Of a stretch of 64,000 nucleotides of DNA, positions 53,768-64,000 are shown in pieces. Location: NCBI GenBank assembly GCA_000277445.1, contig AJWJ01000055.1, positions 1-64,000 on the forward strand, written 5' to 3'. The notes beneath the pieces are model-generated. The model did not search any database. It worked only from the letters and a program-made list of their open reading frames with translations, and had not been told where the DNA came from. Within the stretch, counting starts at the first letter, position 1. Every line of letters starts with the position of its first letter. The position numbers were made by a program, and so were the translations under genes. Source of the DNA: Polysphondylium violaceum. Taxonomy: Eukaryota > Evosea > Eumycetozoa > Dictyosteliales > Dictyosteliaceae.

Positions 53768-54735
53768 TTTTACCAACAAATATTTGTTAGTAGTAGTATA
53801 GTAATAGTATTTGATGAATGAATGATTTGATACTAATTGACAACAAAATGTACCCTATTTATACTTTTTTTTTCAATATTCAATATATTCAAACAACTAA
53901 AAAGGTTTGAATGCAGCAGAGTAAACAAAACAATTTGTCAATATTTGGAAATAGTTTCCTTTTCAGAACACCACAAAAGCTGCTACTTTTGTGAAATCAG
54001 TATTTCGCAACGCTTTCAACTGATAGTCTAATTCTTTTACCTATCTCCTTTTGTATCTGATTTGTTTATTGTTATTATAATATTAAAAACACCTACACAA
54101 CCCACATACCATAAATATATAAATATCACAAAACAAAAACACAATACAACAATGACTTAATAGGAATAAATCATCATCCAATGGATATATTTTAAAATAA
54201 TCTTTCACACTCCCCAAATAATTACCACCACATAAACACACGCACCACCACTATCCACACTAAATAGTTCAATGTTTAGAGTGTGTGAATTCCCACACTA
54301 TTCAAGTTTGGGAATTATTCAATCTTTGTATTACAAACCTGATTACCTAATTAGATTTTAATCATCACATTATTTAATGATTCCAATATTCACCAATAGG
54401 AACAACTAAAAAATAAAATAAAAAAAGATATATATCAAAAGGGAGATAATACTGCTGATTAGACTAATTTTTCCCGCTGATATATCCTAGTATACAGTTC
54501 CGTTTGTATATAGTTTGTATTTTCCCAATAACTATTAGTTTTGAGAATGAACGTCTAAAATAAAATTTCATAAAATGGCTCAGTGAATTTGAAAAAAACT
54601 CCCGCCAAAAAAAAATGGTGTTTTTTTTTAAATTTTATTTTTTTGAAAAATCGCTCAGTGTAAACCCGTTTTGAAAATCATATTGAGTATATCTAACTAT
54701 CTGTCTATCATATTTATAAATATATAAAATAATTG
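53768..54735. other. Divergent promoter spacer with small dyads
   Basis: 968 bp between divergent starts. It contains several short dyads close together (GGAAATAGTTTCC near 53950, GAAATCAGTATTTC near 53993, AGTGTGTGAATTCCCACACT near 54278), C/A-rich motifs at 54210-54262, and a more GC-rich block around 54440-54610. No frame is convincing. A GC-neutral stretch near 54470-54560 could hide a small RNA gene, but I see no fold. Confidence 0.45.
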
Positions 54736-57700
54736 ATGCACTCGTCTGCGTTGGAACTAAAACAGTTTAGTAGAGTCCCAACTAACCTACATCTATCAAG
54801 TAGTCTTGGTAGTGGAAGTAGTGATGATGGCGACTATAGTTCATCAAGTGGTAGCGGTATTACAAGTACAACCTATTACTCCAATACCAGCACCCCCATC
54901 TCATCTTCCTCCTCTCAATCTAGGTACTCTATGTTTTTATCGCCCAATCCACCATCATCATTCCAGCAATACAGCCATCTGACAAAAACTCCAAAAAATT
55001 TTTTTTCACCAACAACTGGAAAAATGAATCAGAATAACAATAATAATAATAAAGCTAATGGTAATAATAATATTAAAAAGACAACTACTGGTACGGCCAA
55101 TAATAGACCCAAACCAATATCCAGTGTGGCTGGTAAAACAGTAGCAACAACTAAAAGACGTGTTTCATTCCAAAGATCAAAGAATATAGTTCATCCCAAA
55201 ACACCAGAGACACCAAAATATAATGGTGGTGATATTAGTGATGACGACGATAATGATGGTCATGATTGTGATATTGATCTATCAGTTTTAAATCAACAAT
55301 TTAAAACATTAAATAGTTTGAAAAACCCTTCTCCAAATCTAAATGGAAAGAAAAAACCTACAACATCACAAATACAACAACAGCAGCAACAGCAACAAGA
55401 AAATAAGTTTACAATTGATCACTCCATGAAATCAGTGTATGGTAAAAGTGGTGAAGTATTTTTTGTAAGAAGTGCAAGTAATTTGAATAGTTATAGTAAT
55501 AGTAATAACAAAGAGAATAATATCAATACTAGCAATATCATTACAAATAACAGTAATAGTATCAAGAATAATGTTATATCAAAACAACAAAAACGACGAC
55601 AACTAGAGGATTCAGATTCTGATGATGACAATGATGAAAAAGAGGGGCTATCTGATAAAGATTTATTTGCAATTAAAAGACAACTTATCTCATCACCTGG
55701 TAATAAATTAAATCAAACATATAGAGAGATCATCATTCTTGAACATTTGGGTAAACTTGCAAACAAAACCTGCAACTTTATTCAATTGATAAACTATTAT
55801 AAAGCAATGCCATCCAAGAGTGGTAGTAATATTAGTAGCAATAGTAACTCCAATGAAATGGAATTAAAAAAATATCAATACATGCACCTGATATTGGAAT
55901 ATGCCAATCTACAGAGTTTGGCCAAATACAAATCCATACACAAAGAGATCAAGATGTCTCAAATGAAATCACTTATTTTCCAAGTACTCTATGCTCTCAG
56001 TATAGCCCAAAAGGACTTGGAGTTTGCCCACAATGATTTGCATTTGGGCAACATTTTATTGAAATCGTTTCCCAGTGAGAAAAAGTACATTGTCATTCAA
56101 GATAAGCTGTCGTCAGCAGTAAATAATGGATATCAGCAATCTAATCAACACCAACATCAAGAATACAGAGCCTGGGTTATAGGTGGTGACTGGGTTATAA
56201 AGCTATCAGATTTTGGCCTCAGTCGTATCACGATACCCACCACGCAAGAGGTTGTTTATAATCGAAAGAACCAAGACACAAAGACTTTTAATTTCTACTC
56301 TGATTTGTGTCACTTTACAAAGAGCCTAAAGACAATCAAAGTGTCAGAGTTGGCCTCGGAACCCGAAAAGGAGAGAAAGGACTATATCAATTTAAAAAGA
56401 AAGATGGACTTGGGCTTGCCTCCATTCAAACTCCTCGAACATCCCTTCTTTGACTCTCTTTACCAAATTCCTATGGATCTAACTCCACAAAATGCCATTC
56501 GTGTGTGCACCGATGGTGTTATTCCAGCAGAATTCCCTATCCCCATTACCTCTCCATTAGACGTCAGCAGCTCCAGTGAATTTAATAGTAGTATTGAATT
56601 GGGTGATGATGATACAAATACTAGTATTGGGAGCACCAACAATACCAGCTTTGTTGAAATTGATACACCAACCATTACACCATTAAAGAGTATCCTCAAG
56701 ACACCTACTCAACAATCAAAGATTAATAATAACAATAATAGTAATAATAAGAATAAGAACAATAGTGTATTTAAAGTCCCTGCACCTATCAACAGAGCCA
56801 ATGTTACACCATCACCAAAGACAAAAACCATGAATGCCAACAATAGCTCTACCATTAAAATTACACCCATCAAGACTACACCAACTAAACTTACACCTAT
56901 TAAATTTAATTTTTCAAGTCCTCCACCATCATCAACACCATCGTCACCATCAACACCCTTGCCACCATCAACACCATCGTCACCTGTCACACCAACATCA
57001 CCCTCATCACCATTCCCACGATCCACACCCCCATCTCCATCACCATCACCATCACCAATCAAGTCTCTATCAACACCTTCACCTAAAAAAATATCAAATG
57101 GAAACCAAAAGCGAAAAGTACCAGGCACACCCTCTTACTATTCAAACTCAACAATGCACTCACTTACATTTTATAAAAATAGAACCAAAAAGAATAGTAG
57201 ATTAAAGAGTAAACTTTCCTCATCACCAAACACAACAAGTGTTGATAGTGATAATAACAATAACATTGATAATAACAGTGATATTAGTAGTGGCGATCAA
57301 CAACAACAACAACCTCTATTTACAATTCCACCCACACCATCATATTACGACAAATCTACAATGCACTCACTTGCATTTTACAAAAATAGAACCAAAAAGA
57401 ATAGTAGATTAATTAGTAAATTGGCATCAAATAATAATAATGATAATAATGATAATAATGATAATAATGGAAATAGTAATAATAATGATAATAATGATAA
57501 TAATGACTCCAGTATTACTATAACACCAATTTCAAAGAAAACCAAACATTCTTTTTCACCCATTCAAACAAAAGTCAATTTATTATCTCAATTGGAAGAT
57601 CAAAATGATAATTGTAATCCAACACCTAAAAAAATAAAAACCCCATTAAAGACACCAGTAAAAACTCCACTACAAACACCAACAACAACACCGGTAAAAT

Positions 57701-57864
57701 CAACAACCCCAATAAAATCGACTCCAACAACTATAGAAGCAGCACCACAACCAAGTCCTAAAATTGTAAAGAAAAAAGTCAAAAAATCAAGTTTTAACAA
57801 ATTACTAGCGGAATGGAAAAGTCCAGTAAAACCAAAACCAATTAAAAGAAGAGGAATAGAATGA
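54736..57864 (+). CDS. Haspin-related protein kinase with TP-rich tail
   Basis: Intronless, 1042 aa from the ATG at 54736. A disordered Ser/Asn/Thr head (~1-300) contains VAGKTVATTKRRVSFQRS. The kinase-like part (~310-590) has DLFAIKRQLIS, QTYREIIILEHLG, HLILEYANLQSL, ALSIAQKDLEFAHNDLHLGN and IKLSDFGLSRI. The block A-x-x-x-L-x-F-x-H-x-DLH-x-GN is specific to haspin (human SLRFEHRDLHWGN). Here Arg of HRD is Asn and Trp of HWGN is Leu. The tail is Pro/Thr/Ser-rich with many T-P sites and carries two ~33-residue copies of PSYY(x)STMHSLxFYKNRTKK (near 57136 and 57342). Haspin phosphorylates histone H3 Thr3 in mitosis; whether this copy is active is uncertain. Confidence 0.8.
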   Translation: MHSSALELKQFSRVPTNLHLSSSLGSGSSDDGDYSSSSGSGITSTTYYSNTSTPISSSSSQSRYSMFLSPNPPSSFQQYSHLTKTPKNFFSPTTGKMNQNNNNNNKANGNNNIKKTTTGTANNRPKPISSVAGKTVATTKRRVSFQRSKNIVHPKTPETPKYNGGDISDDDDNDGHDCDIDLSVLNQQFKTLNSLKNPSPNLNGKKKPTTSQIQQQQQQQQENKFTIDHSMKSVYGKSGEVFFVRSASNLNSYSNSNNKENNINTSNIITNNSNSIKNNVISKQQKRRQLEDSDSDDDNDEKEGLSDKDLFAIKRQLISSPGNKLNQTYREIIILEHLGKLANKTCNFIQLINYYKAMPSKSGSNISSNSNSNEMELKKYQYMHLILEYANLQSLAKYKSIHKEIKMSQMKSLIFQVLYALSIAQKDLEFAHNDLHLGNILLKSFPSEKKYIVIQDKLSSAVNNGYQQSNQHQHQEYRAWVIGGDWVIKLSDFGLSRITIPTTQEVVYNRKNQDTKTFNFYSDLCHFTKSLKTIKVSELASEPEKERKDYINLKRKMDLGLPPFKLLEHPFFDSLYQIPMDLTPQNAIRVCTDGVIPAEFPIPITSPLDVSSSSEFNSSIELGDDDTNTSIGSTNNTSFVEIDTPTITPLKSILKTPTQQSKINNNNNSNNKNKNNSVFKVPAPINRANVTPSPKTKTMNANNSSTIKITPIKTTPTKLTPIKFNFSSPPPSSTPSSPSTPLPPSTPSSPVTPTSPSSPFPRSTPPSPSPSPSPIKSLSTPSPKKISNGNQKRKVPGTPSYYSNSTMHSLTFYKNRTKKNSRLKSKLSSSPNTTSVDSDNNNNIDNNSDISSGDQQQQQPLFTIPPTPSYYDKSTMHSLAFYKNRTKKNSRLISKLASNNNNDNNDNNDNNGNSNNNDNNDNNDSSITITPISKKTKHSFSPIQTKVNLLSQLEDQNDNCNPTPKKIKTPLKTPVKTPLQTPTTTPVKSTTPIKSTPTTIEAAPQPSPKIVKKKVKKSSFNKLLAEWKSPVKPKPIKRRGIE

Positions 57865-58032
57865 TTCAATAAAAATTAATTTTTTTATTTAATTCCATGT
57901 AATTTTAATATATTTTGGATCCGAAAAGTGACATTTTTGATCTCCGACAATTTTTTTTTTTTTTTAATTTTTATTTTTTTTTTCTCGTTTTTTCATTTTT
58001 CGTTTTATCATTTCATAACAACAACAATCATA

Positions 58033-59404
58033 ATGATAAATGAGCAAAAGAATGCAGTAGATATACATCTTCGGAACCATAAGAGTAATAGTAATAAGAG
58101 TAATAATAATAACAACAACAATGACAATATTATTGAAGAAAATGATTTAATCATTGTTAAATATTCAGCAGATAAAGGTAAACATGTGATTGCCAAGACA
58201 CAGATTCCTAAAGGTGACTATGTATCATTTAGAGAGAAACCTTTTGTTGCCACTGTCAATTTCAAAGATCCTTTTGAAAAAGAAATTTGTCATAGATGCT
58301 TTATTTATTTTGATAATAAAGACAGCCACGACAGTTGTTCTTGTCAACAATGTAAATCAGTGTTCTATTGCTCAGAGCAATGCAAAGAACACGACCAGTA
58401 TAGTCATAATCTTCAATGCGGCTTTTTAAAAAAACTATTATCTGCAAGTTTATTCGACCATGAAATCAAGACCTTGATGAAAATGATAGTGAAAATATTG
58501 GTTCAAAATCATATAGATGATATTAGTGATAGTAATAATAATAATAACTCATCGTCTCCTCTAAATAGTACAACGCTGCTATTAAAAGATATATTCAAAC
58601 TAGTATCAAACAAAGATAGATTTACATCGCAGAGAATAGGTGATTTTGTAAAGGCCTTTAGATTTATTGAAAAATCATGTTTTGGAGGCCTGCAACAAGA
58701 CCATCCACTATTGAAATCATTTGGAGTGGTGGATAGCAAGAGTTTGGAATTCCAAAACAAAATGATAGAGTTGATGTGTATATTGGAATGTAATGCACAT
58801 GAAATTGGTATCACTATTCCATCAAACACCAACACTTGTTCATATCGTTACTGCTCCATTGGTGCTGGATTATATTATACTTCAAGTTTATTTAATCATT
58901 CTTGTCAACCAAATATTTCAAAAGTATATATAGTATTAGTAGTATAGAGATTGGTCTTACAATATATTAACAAATCTATTTATCTAGATCATTGAACCAG
59001 GACAATCATATGGTAATCACACAATGTTGGCATTCAAAGATATAGAAATGGGTGAAGAAATTTGTTTTAATTATATTCCAATTTCCTTGGCATTTGACGA
59101 TCGTCAAACTAAATTACTCTACTCTTATTTCTTTAAATGTGCATGTCCTGCTTGTTTACATGTTCCAAAAAAGACCAACAATAACAAAAAAAACAACAAC
59201 AATAATAATAATAATAACCAATTCCATAATCGATTTTTAAAACAGTATTTGTGTAAAAAAGAGACATGTAATGGTATTATAACTCCATTCAAAGTATCAC
59301 CATCATCAGTCAACAACACACTAACATCATTGGCCAATGATACACATGAACAAGACATAGAATATTCATGTAATATTTGTAATCCTCATATTTTAGGAAA
59401 TTAA
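58033..59404 (+). CDS. SET and MYND domain protein (SMYD)
   Basis: Two exons, 58033..58923 and 58988..59404, phase 0 (435 aa). The split SET domain typical of SMYDs: N-SET (VKYSADKGKHVIAKTQIPKG, FREKPFVATVNF), a MYND zinc finger (CHRCFIYFDNK, CQQCKSVFYCSEQCKEHD, HNLQC), a helical insert with poly-Asn, then the catalytic SET-C (LFNHSCQPNISK, GEEICFNYIPI) and a post-SET Cys cluster (FFKCACPACL). The NHSCxPN and GEE(I/V)xxxY residues needed for SAM binding and catalysis are present, so a lysine methyltransferase is likely, with substrate unknown. The first usable ATG is 58033; the frame runs open upstream through T-rich leader without an ATG. Confidence 0.9.
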
Positions 59405-60466
59405 TAAATATAGTAGTGTGTGATTTAACGATTTCCAGATATCCAGGGCAGGGGTGTGTGTTTATATTATTTTTTTGATTGATTGTTCTTTTTTGACCAT
59501 CACTACTACCACCCCCACATAAGAAAACCAGGATTTGAAAAATTAATTTTTATTTTTATTTTTATTTTTATTTTTGAAAATTTGCACCCTCTTTCTTTCA
59601 AAGCAAATATTGATATCATCGCATGGTGTGTACTGCTGAGAGTGCATTGCAATATAAACATATAACAACAAATCAATAACAATAATAATAGTTGTTGGAG
59701 ATTTATTGATTGTGTGTGTGTTTTGAACACCAATTTCCTCTTCACATCCCCCACTCAAAAATTTAAAAACAACAACACCCACTTTTCAAAATACTTTTAT
59801 CTTTTCATTTTTTTTTTTTCATTTTTATTTTCCTTCAATATAAAAGATATTTTCTAGTAGTAGTAGTTGTGCATTCTGTGATTACTCTCTCTGTCTGTCT
59901 GATTTGATTAAACACTGCCTCCTGGGTATTTGTGGGCACACAAAAAAAGATCTTTTTTTTTTAAATTTAAAAAAAAACGAAAGCGCTCCGACTCACAAAT
60001 ATACACCATTATTTAGAAATAGTTTTTTTTTATTTTTTTATTTTTTTTTCATAGATTTTAGGTTGTTATTACTAGTACTGTTATTATATAAATTATATAA
60101 TAGAGGCATTGTTTCACCTTCACTCCCCTCTCACTTGTCTGTCACCTGTCATCTGTCACCTATCTCTTTCTTTTTTCATCCCCACTGTGTTTTGTTTTTT
60201 TCATTTTATGTCATTAAAATTTTAAAGAATAATCTTTGTTGTTAATAGTACAGGGCTGTTATTAGAGTAGCACAAAACTAAAACTTTATGAAAACCACAG
60301 AATTTGAAATAACAACAATAACAAATAATAGCAACAAAAGTTAACAACAACAAACAGCAAATAACAAACAACACCGTAATAGTAATTAATAGCTACAAGC
60401 ATTCATACAAGATATTTAAACAACCAATAGTTTCGAATTTTAAATTATATACATATACATACGAAA
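59405..60466. other. Intergenic spacer
   Basis: 1.06 kb between same-strand genes. It contains a TTTTTA tandem (about 59545-59572), T-run blocks, a C-rich stretch near 60115-60185 with repeated CTGTCACCTGTCATCTGTCACCT, and a CAA-rich leader (60295-60375). No coding signal. The CTGTCA/CACCT repeat is the only structured element and could be a regulatory cluster. Confidence 0.5.
60130..60164 (+). promoter_or_regulatory. CTGTCACC/CTGTCATC repeated motif
   Basis: Three closely spaced copies of CTGTCA(C/T)C lie ~310 bp upstream of the seven-TM gene start. Short direct repeats of a mixed 8-mer in otherwise A/T-run spacer suggest clustered factor sites. Weak evidence. Confidence 0.25.
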
Positions 60467-61792
60467 ATGAAATACTTTTCACCATCTACTTTAATATTAT
60501 TTATTTTATACAGTATTTTAACCATTATGGTTTTATTTCAAATCATTAGAATTTTAGTAAACAAGTATGTATAGTGTAGTAGTGTGTATACATAGCATAT
60601 GATATCAACAATATCAATACAAATGCAAATACATGCAAAGATCAATAATTTTGATTAAAACACTTTAACTAACTCTATATATATCTATCTATATAAATAG
60701 ACATAATATATTTTCATTTAGATTTGGATTTCTTGCAATAGGATGTGTTTGGAGTATTTTTAGAACCATATTTTGGGCAATTTCAGGCCTACCCGATACT
60801 AAAGCAGCAGCATTAGCAAATGATGTATTTTTATATATTCCAATTAATCTTCAATTTGCTACATTTTCATTATTAGTTTTATTTTATGCTCATGTGGTGC
60901 ATAGAGCCACATGGGAAGGATCCACTCGAAAAAGATTCACAATAGCTTATGCAGTTGTAAATACAATCTTATTAATTTTACAATGTGGTATGTATATTGT
61001 CGTTGTGTATGACTATTGAAATACAAAACACAAAGCAACAACTAATATCTGATATTATCATTCATTTTTAATAGTTTGCATTGGTGTATACTTTAGAGAT
61101 ACACCATTTGATTCAAGTAGTTCAGCAGAAAATACAAAAGATAAGTGGGTAAATCAAACTCAAGCAGCTTTAACAGGAATTGTGTTTTTATTATTGGTAT
61201 CTGTACTTGCATTTTATGGTTGGAGATTATATTTTATAATGAAAATAACAAAATCACATGTTTGTATTTTAGATGTTATAGATCCTCTTTGATCAAATAC
61301 TAATAATAATAATACTATATATAGCTTCAATCTCAATTACCTTCATCAATTATACCAACAACATTTTTTATATTTTGTTGTTTTACATCTAGATGTATTT
61401 ATGATTTTGTTGGGGCATTTGGAACAGTTTCAGTTGAATTAAATAGTCAAGATGTTAAGCATATTATCACAATTGTAGTTAGTTATGTTTTTTGGGAAAT
61501 TTTACCCTATATTTTAATTTTAGCATTGTTTTGGAGAATACCAACAACAATGATTGGTGGAAACGCTAGAAGAAAAAATGTAAATTCATTTGCTTATCCA
61601 CAACCAATTTCAACCGTACCAGGTAAAGTTATAAATCATCAACCTGGCAATTTGTCTCGTTTGTTTATGGATCCACAAAGATACGATTCCGACGATGAAA
61701 CTACTAGTCTTCTCTACAAAGGTAGTCCTGTTTTATATAGTGGTAGACATTCTCCCTATTCAACGACACCAGTTTCAGGTAGTTCAACTTGA
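60467..61792 (+). CDS. GPR137/TOM1-like seven-transmembrane protein
   Basis: Four exons, 60467..60564, 60722..60987, 61075..61259 and 61325..61792, phases 2, 1 and 0 (338 aa). Seven hydrophobic segments: STLILFILYSILTIMVLFQI, FGFLAIGCVWSIFRTIFWAI, LQFATFSLLVLFYAHVVH, AYAVVNTILLILQCG, ALTGIVFLLLVSVLAFYGW, SIIPTTFFIFCCFTSR and IITIVVSYVFWEILPYILIL. RxxFW, Y/FAxVxxxA and the SR-x-x-YDF end of TM6 follow the plant THH1/TOM1 and animal GPR137 family, lysosomal or tonoplast proteins linked to small-GTPase and mTORC1 signalling. The C-terminal cytosolic tail is Ser/Thr/Pro-rich. The third intron's donor is GTTTGT or a downstream GTTATA, both phase 0. Confidence 0.75.
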
Positions 61793-62538
61793 TAACATAC
61801 AATCAAATAGTAATAGTAATAGTAGTAGTATTATTATTATTATTCTTATTGCTAAATCTCAACACACACATGCATCATTGATTGTTGTTGGTGTTTAGTA
61901 GAAAACCCTCCCCCACCCGATTTCAAACTTTTATAAACTCAAAAACAAAAAAGGAGAGAAAGAGGACCAAAGGAAAAAAGAGATATTTATTTTACTGTTT
62001 TATATTTAAATAATTTGTTTGTATATTTCATCATTCATATTTATAAAATATTATATTCTCTTTTCTTTTCTTCTTTTTTTTTTTTCCTTTTTATTGATTT
62101 ATATTAAAAAGAATCAAATTAAATAAATTTTAAAAAAACATTTAAAAATAATCTCCAATTATCTGATCTTATTTATGAACCTGTATAAAGTGGTGCATGT
62201 TTAGAGATCTCAAATGGTTCATTTACACTTCTAAAGAAAGCCTTCATACAAATGTAGATATTTTAAAAAATATTTCATGATCAAAAGTTTTAAATTTGAT
62301 ATTGTTTTTAAAAAACTGATTATCCTCTCCTTGCAACTTTAGTTAAAAATGAAAAAATATTCCTATTTAATTTGGAATGAATTAAGTAATATTTTAAAGA
62401 TCATTTAATCTTTTTTGATGAAATTAAACAACATCAACTTTTCTGGCCTCAACATACAGGATTTAGAAGTATATGTTTTGGTAAAATCAAAGAAAACTAA
62501 TAAACAATTCGTTACAATGAAACAATTATTTTATTTAT
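61793..62538. other. Spacer with coding relics on both strands
   Basis: 746 bp between convergent genes. On the minus strand 62173-62247 reads MKAFFRSVNEPFEISKHAPL and ends in TAA after four more residues. On the plus strand 62414-62500 reads FDEIKQHQLFWPQHTGFRSI and ends in TAA. Both have protein-like composition but no full frame, so they may be decayed host gene pieces or unrecognised exons. The rest is AT-rich 3' flank. Confidence 0.3.
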
Positions 62539-63258
62539 TTATGGTTTAAGTTCAGCCAATTCACCATCTTCATTTAAATCTTTAATAATATCAAAACCAC
62601 CAACCAATTTACCATTGATATAGAGTTGAGGATAAGTAGGCCAGTTGGAGTATTCTTTAAGACCATTTCTAACGGCAGGGTCGCTCAAGATATCAAAAGA
62701 GTCAAAAGTGAAACCATTTTCTCTAAGAATAGCTACACTCTTGTTTGAAAAACCGCATTGTGGTTTATCTGGATGACCCTTCATAAACAACATGACTGGT
62801 GCTTGATTAATTAATTTTTCTAATCTTTCATTTAAATTCTTTTTCTCTTGCTCTTGATTGGCTTTCATTTGTTTTAAAATTTCTTCATTGTGTGCGTCGT
62901 TGTTTGTGGTTGATGATGATGATGATGATTCTTGGGGTGGTTTGGTGATAAAGCTATTGACTTGAATAGCAAGTTCAGCCGGATTGGCACCGACCATGGT
63001 GTTGGAAACCTTTTGATAGGCAATGAAAATATAAGTTGGGACAGATTTAATGTTATATTTGAGTGACACTTGATGAAGTTTCTCTGCTTCGACGTTGATC
63101 ATCTTTATCTTGTTTGCTGATTTTTCAGCCAATGTATTGAAAACTTGTGTCATTTGTGTGCTTGGTTTGGACCAATCGGCCCAAAAGTTTACGACAACAT
63201 AATTATTTGTCTTTATAGTGTTTTCGAATTCTTCTACAGTATTGATTGCTTGTGCCAT
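62539..63258 (-). CDS. glrx3: Monothiol glutaredoxin Grx3/PICOT
   Basis: Intronless, 239 aa. An N-terminal thioredoxin-like domain (~1-105: [28 protein letters not shown]), a linker with poly-Ser, then one monothiol glutaredoxin domain (~143-238: [20 protein letters not shown] with the CGFS site at 168-171, [17 protein letters not shown]). CGFS glutaredoxins bind a [2Fe-2S] cluster with glutathione and, with BolA, deliver iron-sulfur and sense iron in the cytosol and nucleus. The one-Trx plus one-Grx layout is that of yeast Grx3/4; human GLRX3 has two Grx domains. The Trx active site is W-S-K-P-S with no cysteine, so that domain is non-redox and probably structural. Confidence 0.96.
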   Translation of the reverse strand: MAQAINTVEEFENTIKTNNYVVVNFWADWSKPSTQMTQVFNTLAEKSANKIKMINVEAEKLHQVSLKYNIKSVPTYIFIAYQKVSNTMVGANPAELAIQVNSFITKPPQESSSSSSTTNNDAHNEEILKQMKANQEQEKKNLNERLEKLINQAPVMLFMKGHPDKPQCGFSNKSVAILRENGFTFDSFDILSDPAVRNGLKEYSNWPTYPQLYINGKLVGGFDIIKDLNEDGELAELKP

Positions 63259-63551
63259 CTTTGATTTAATCTATCTATCTATATTTATACAACAAACAAC
63301 AATTGTGAATTTGAAAAAAAAGAAAACTGGATGGGGATCTCTTTTTTGTGAAAAAATTAAAAAAAAAATAAAAAAAAATAAAAAAAAAAAACACACAACA
63401 ATTGCATATTACTTTTTTCGAATTCTTTGTATTCCATCAAAGGGAACTTGTTCAATTCCAATAAAAAAAAAGAATAGGACGAGTGTTTTACAGATATATT
63501 TATATACTACTATGACAGATTGTGATTTTATTCAATTGAAAAATTTGATAA

Positions 63552-64000
63552 TTATACAGCGGCGGTTGGATTTGGTAACATTTCTTGATCTTGATGATCT
63601 GCATTGTTGTTGTTGCTAAAAGAAGTAAAAGAGGGAGTGTGGGGTGGTGATGAAATGGAGTTGTGGTCCATGTCTTCTTGATCAATGATAACCTCCAACT
63701 GATCGGCAGCGTCATAGGATGATTGGGGTGACAGGGTTTTCAATTTGGTTTCCCAATTCTTTGGTAAACGATTAGAGAAACGTTGGAGAAACTGTACAAT
63801 GGTGTTTTCTGTTTGATCAGACCACACTTTGACACGAGATTTAATTTGATTGATCTTTTCTTCGACTTGGAGTGCTTTCTCTTTAAACACACCGACATTC
63901 ATATCTTTGCCACTGTAACCTCTGGCAAGATTTCTCTTTACGTAGCTGTCATAGTCTTTGACTATACGCAATATAATGTCAGAGGTGGATATGCCGTCGG
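63552..64000 (-). CDS. CTP:phosphocholine cytidylyltransferase, C-terminal part
   Basis: Partial gene, cut by the right window edge. The visible 149 codons begin DGISTSDIILRIVKDYD, YVKRNLARGYSGKDMNV, which is nearly the human PCYT1A text (EGISTSDII.RIV.DYD, RNL.RGY). They continue into a helical lipid-binding region (VEEKINQIKSRVKVW, TIVQFLQRFSNRLP) and a Ser/Asn-rich end. CCT makes CDP-choline, the rate-limiting step of phosphatidylcholine synthesis. The amphipathic M region senses membrane curvature and lipid composition. The catalytic HxGH site lies beyond the window. The last Met codon in view is not the true start. Confidence 0.93.
   Translation of the reverse strand, partial: DGISTSDIILRIVKDYDSYVKRNLARGYSGKDMNVGVFKEKALQVEEKINQIKSRVKVWSDQTENTIVQFLQRFSNRLPKNWETKLKTLSPQSSYDAADQLEVIIDQEDMDHNSISSPPHTPSFTSFSNNNNADHQDQEMLPNPTAAV

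Noticed and set aside
56709-57205. Pro/His/Ser-rich frames opposite and beside the haspin tail
   Set aside because: They arise from the CCA/TCA-rich coding of the TP-rich tail in other frames.

Overview
The window looks like a chromosomal segment of a dictyostelid social amoeba. The DNA is AT-rich, with intergenic spacers full of homopolymer A/T runs. Introns are short (about 50-180 bp), AT-rich, and mostly start GTAAGT or GTATGT. Coding regions carry poly-Asn, poly-Gln, Ser and acidic tracts, and the gene families are typical of the group: Grl-type family 3 GPCRs, secreted ADA2/ADGF, TKL kinases, GPI-tailed LRR proteins, CBM49-like secreted proteins and ankyrin-like proteins. I cannot fix the species from sequence alone. 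Exon models were assembled by eye from open frames, splice sites and phase agreement. Nearly all close to an exact multiple of three.

Left part (1-24 kb): an unknown four-exon gene (-), a low-complexity protein with a PPHE box, a SAM-domain protein with a YfaP/DUF2135-like C-terminus, a CCCH zinc-finger gene (-), secreted adenosine deaminase, a kelch protein, a Grl-type GPCR, the cargo receptor ERGIC3/Erv46, a small secreted IPT/TIG-like protein, the spindle-checkpoint kinase Mps1/TTK, and an ankyrin-like family gene broken by a one-base homopolymer frameshift.

Middle (24-46 kb): a gene joining ARID and SAP30-like Sin3-binding domains (-), then a 3.5 kb gene-poor stretch ending in a long miRNA-precursor-like hairpin. 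After that come an unusual mitochondrial crotonase (-), the ER insertase subunit Asterix (+), METTL9 histidine methyltransferase (-), a large mitochondrial helical protein (-), two adjacent long inverted repeats, a TKL kinase (-), an RluA-type pseudouridine synthase (-), proteasome subunit Rpn10/PSMD4 (-), the O-mannosyltransferase TMEM260 (-), and a T4 Rnl1-type RNA ligase (-).

Right part (46-64 kb): two tandem paralogous GPI-tailed LRR surface proteins whose introns are nearly all phase 2, a sigma-like GST, a secreted CBM49-like protein (-), a haspin-related kinase, a SET/MYND protein, a GPR137/TOM1-like seven-TM protein, monothiol glutaredoxin Grx3 (-), and the C-terminal part of CTP:phosphocholine cytidylyltransferase (-), cut by the window edge.

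The genes do not form a pathway or operon; this is an ordinary eukaryotic mix. Thematic links are the secretory route (Asterix, ERGIC3, TMEM260, GPI and IPT proteins), mitotic kinases (Mps1, haspin-like) and chromatin (ARID-SAP30, SET/MYND). The most unusual sequence features are the three long hairpins, the ARID-SAP30 fusion, the Rnl1 ligase and the exon-modular LRR pair. I saw no tRNA, rRNA, CRISPR, retroelement or recognisable autonomous transposon.
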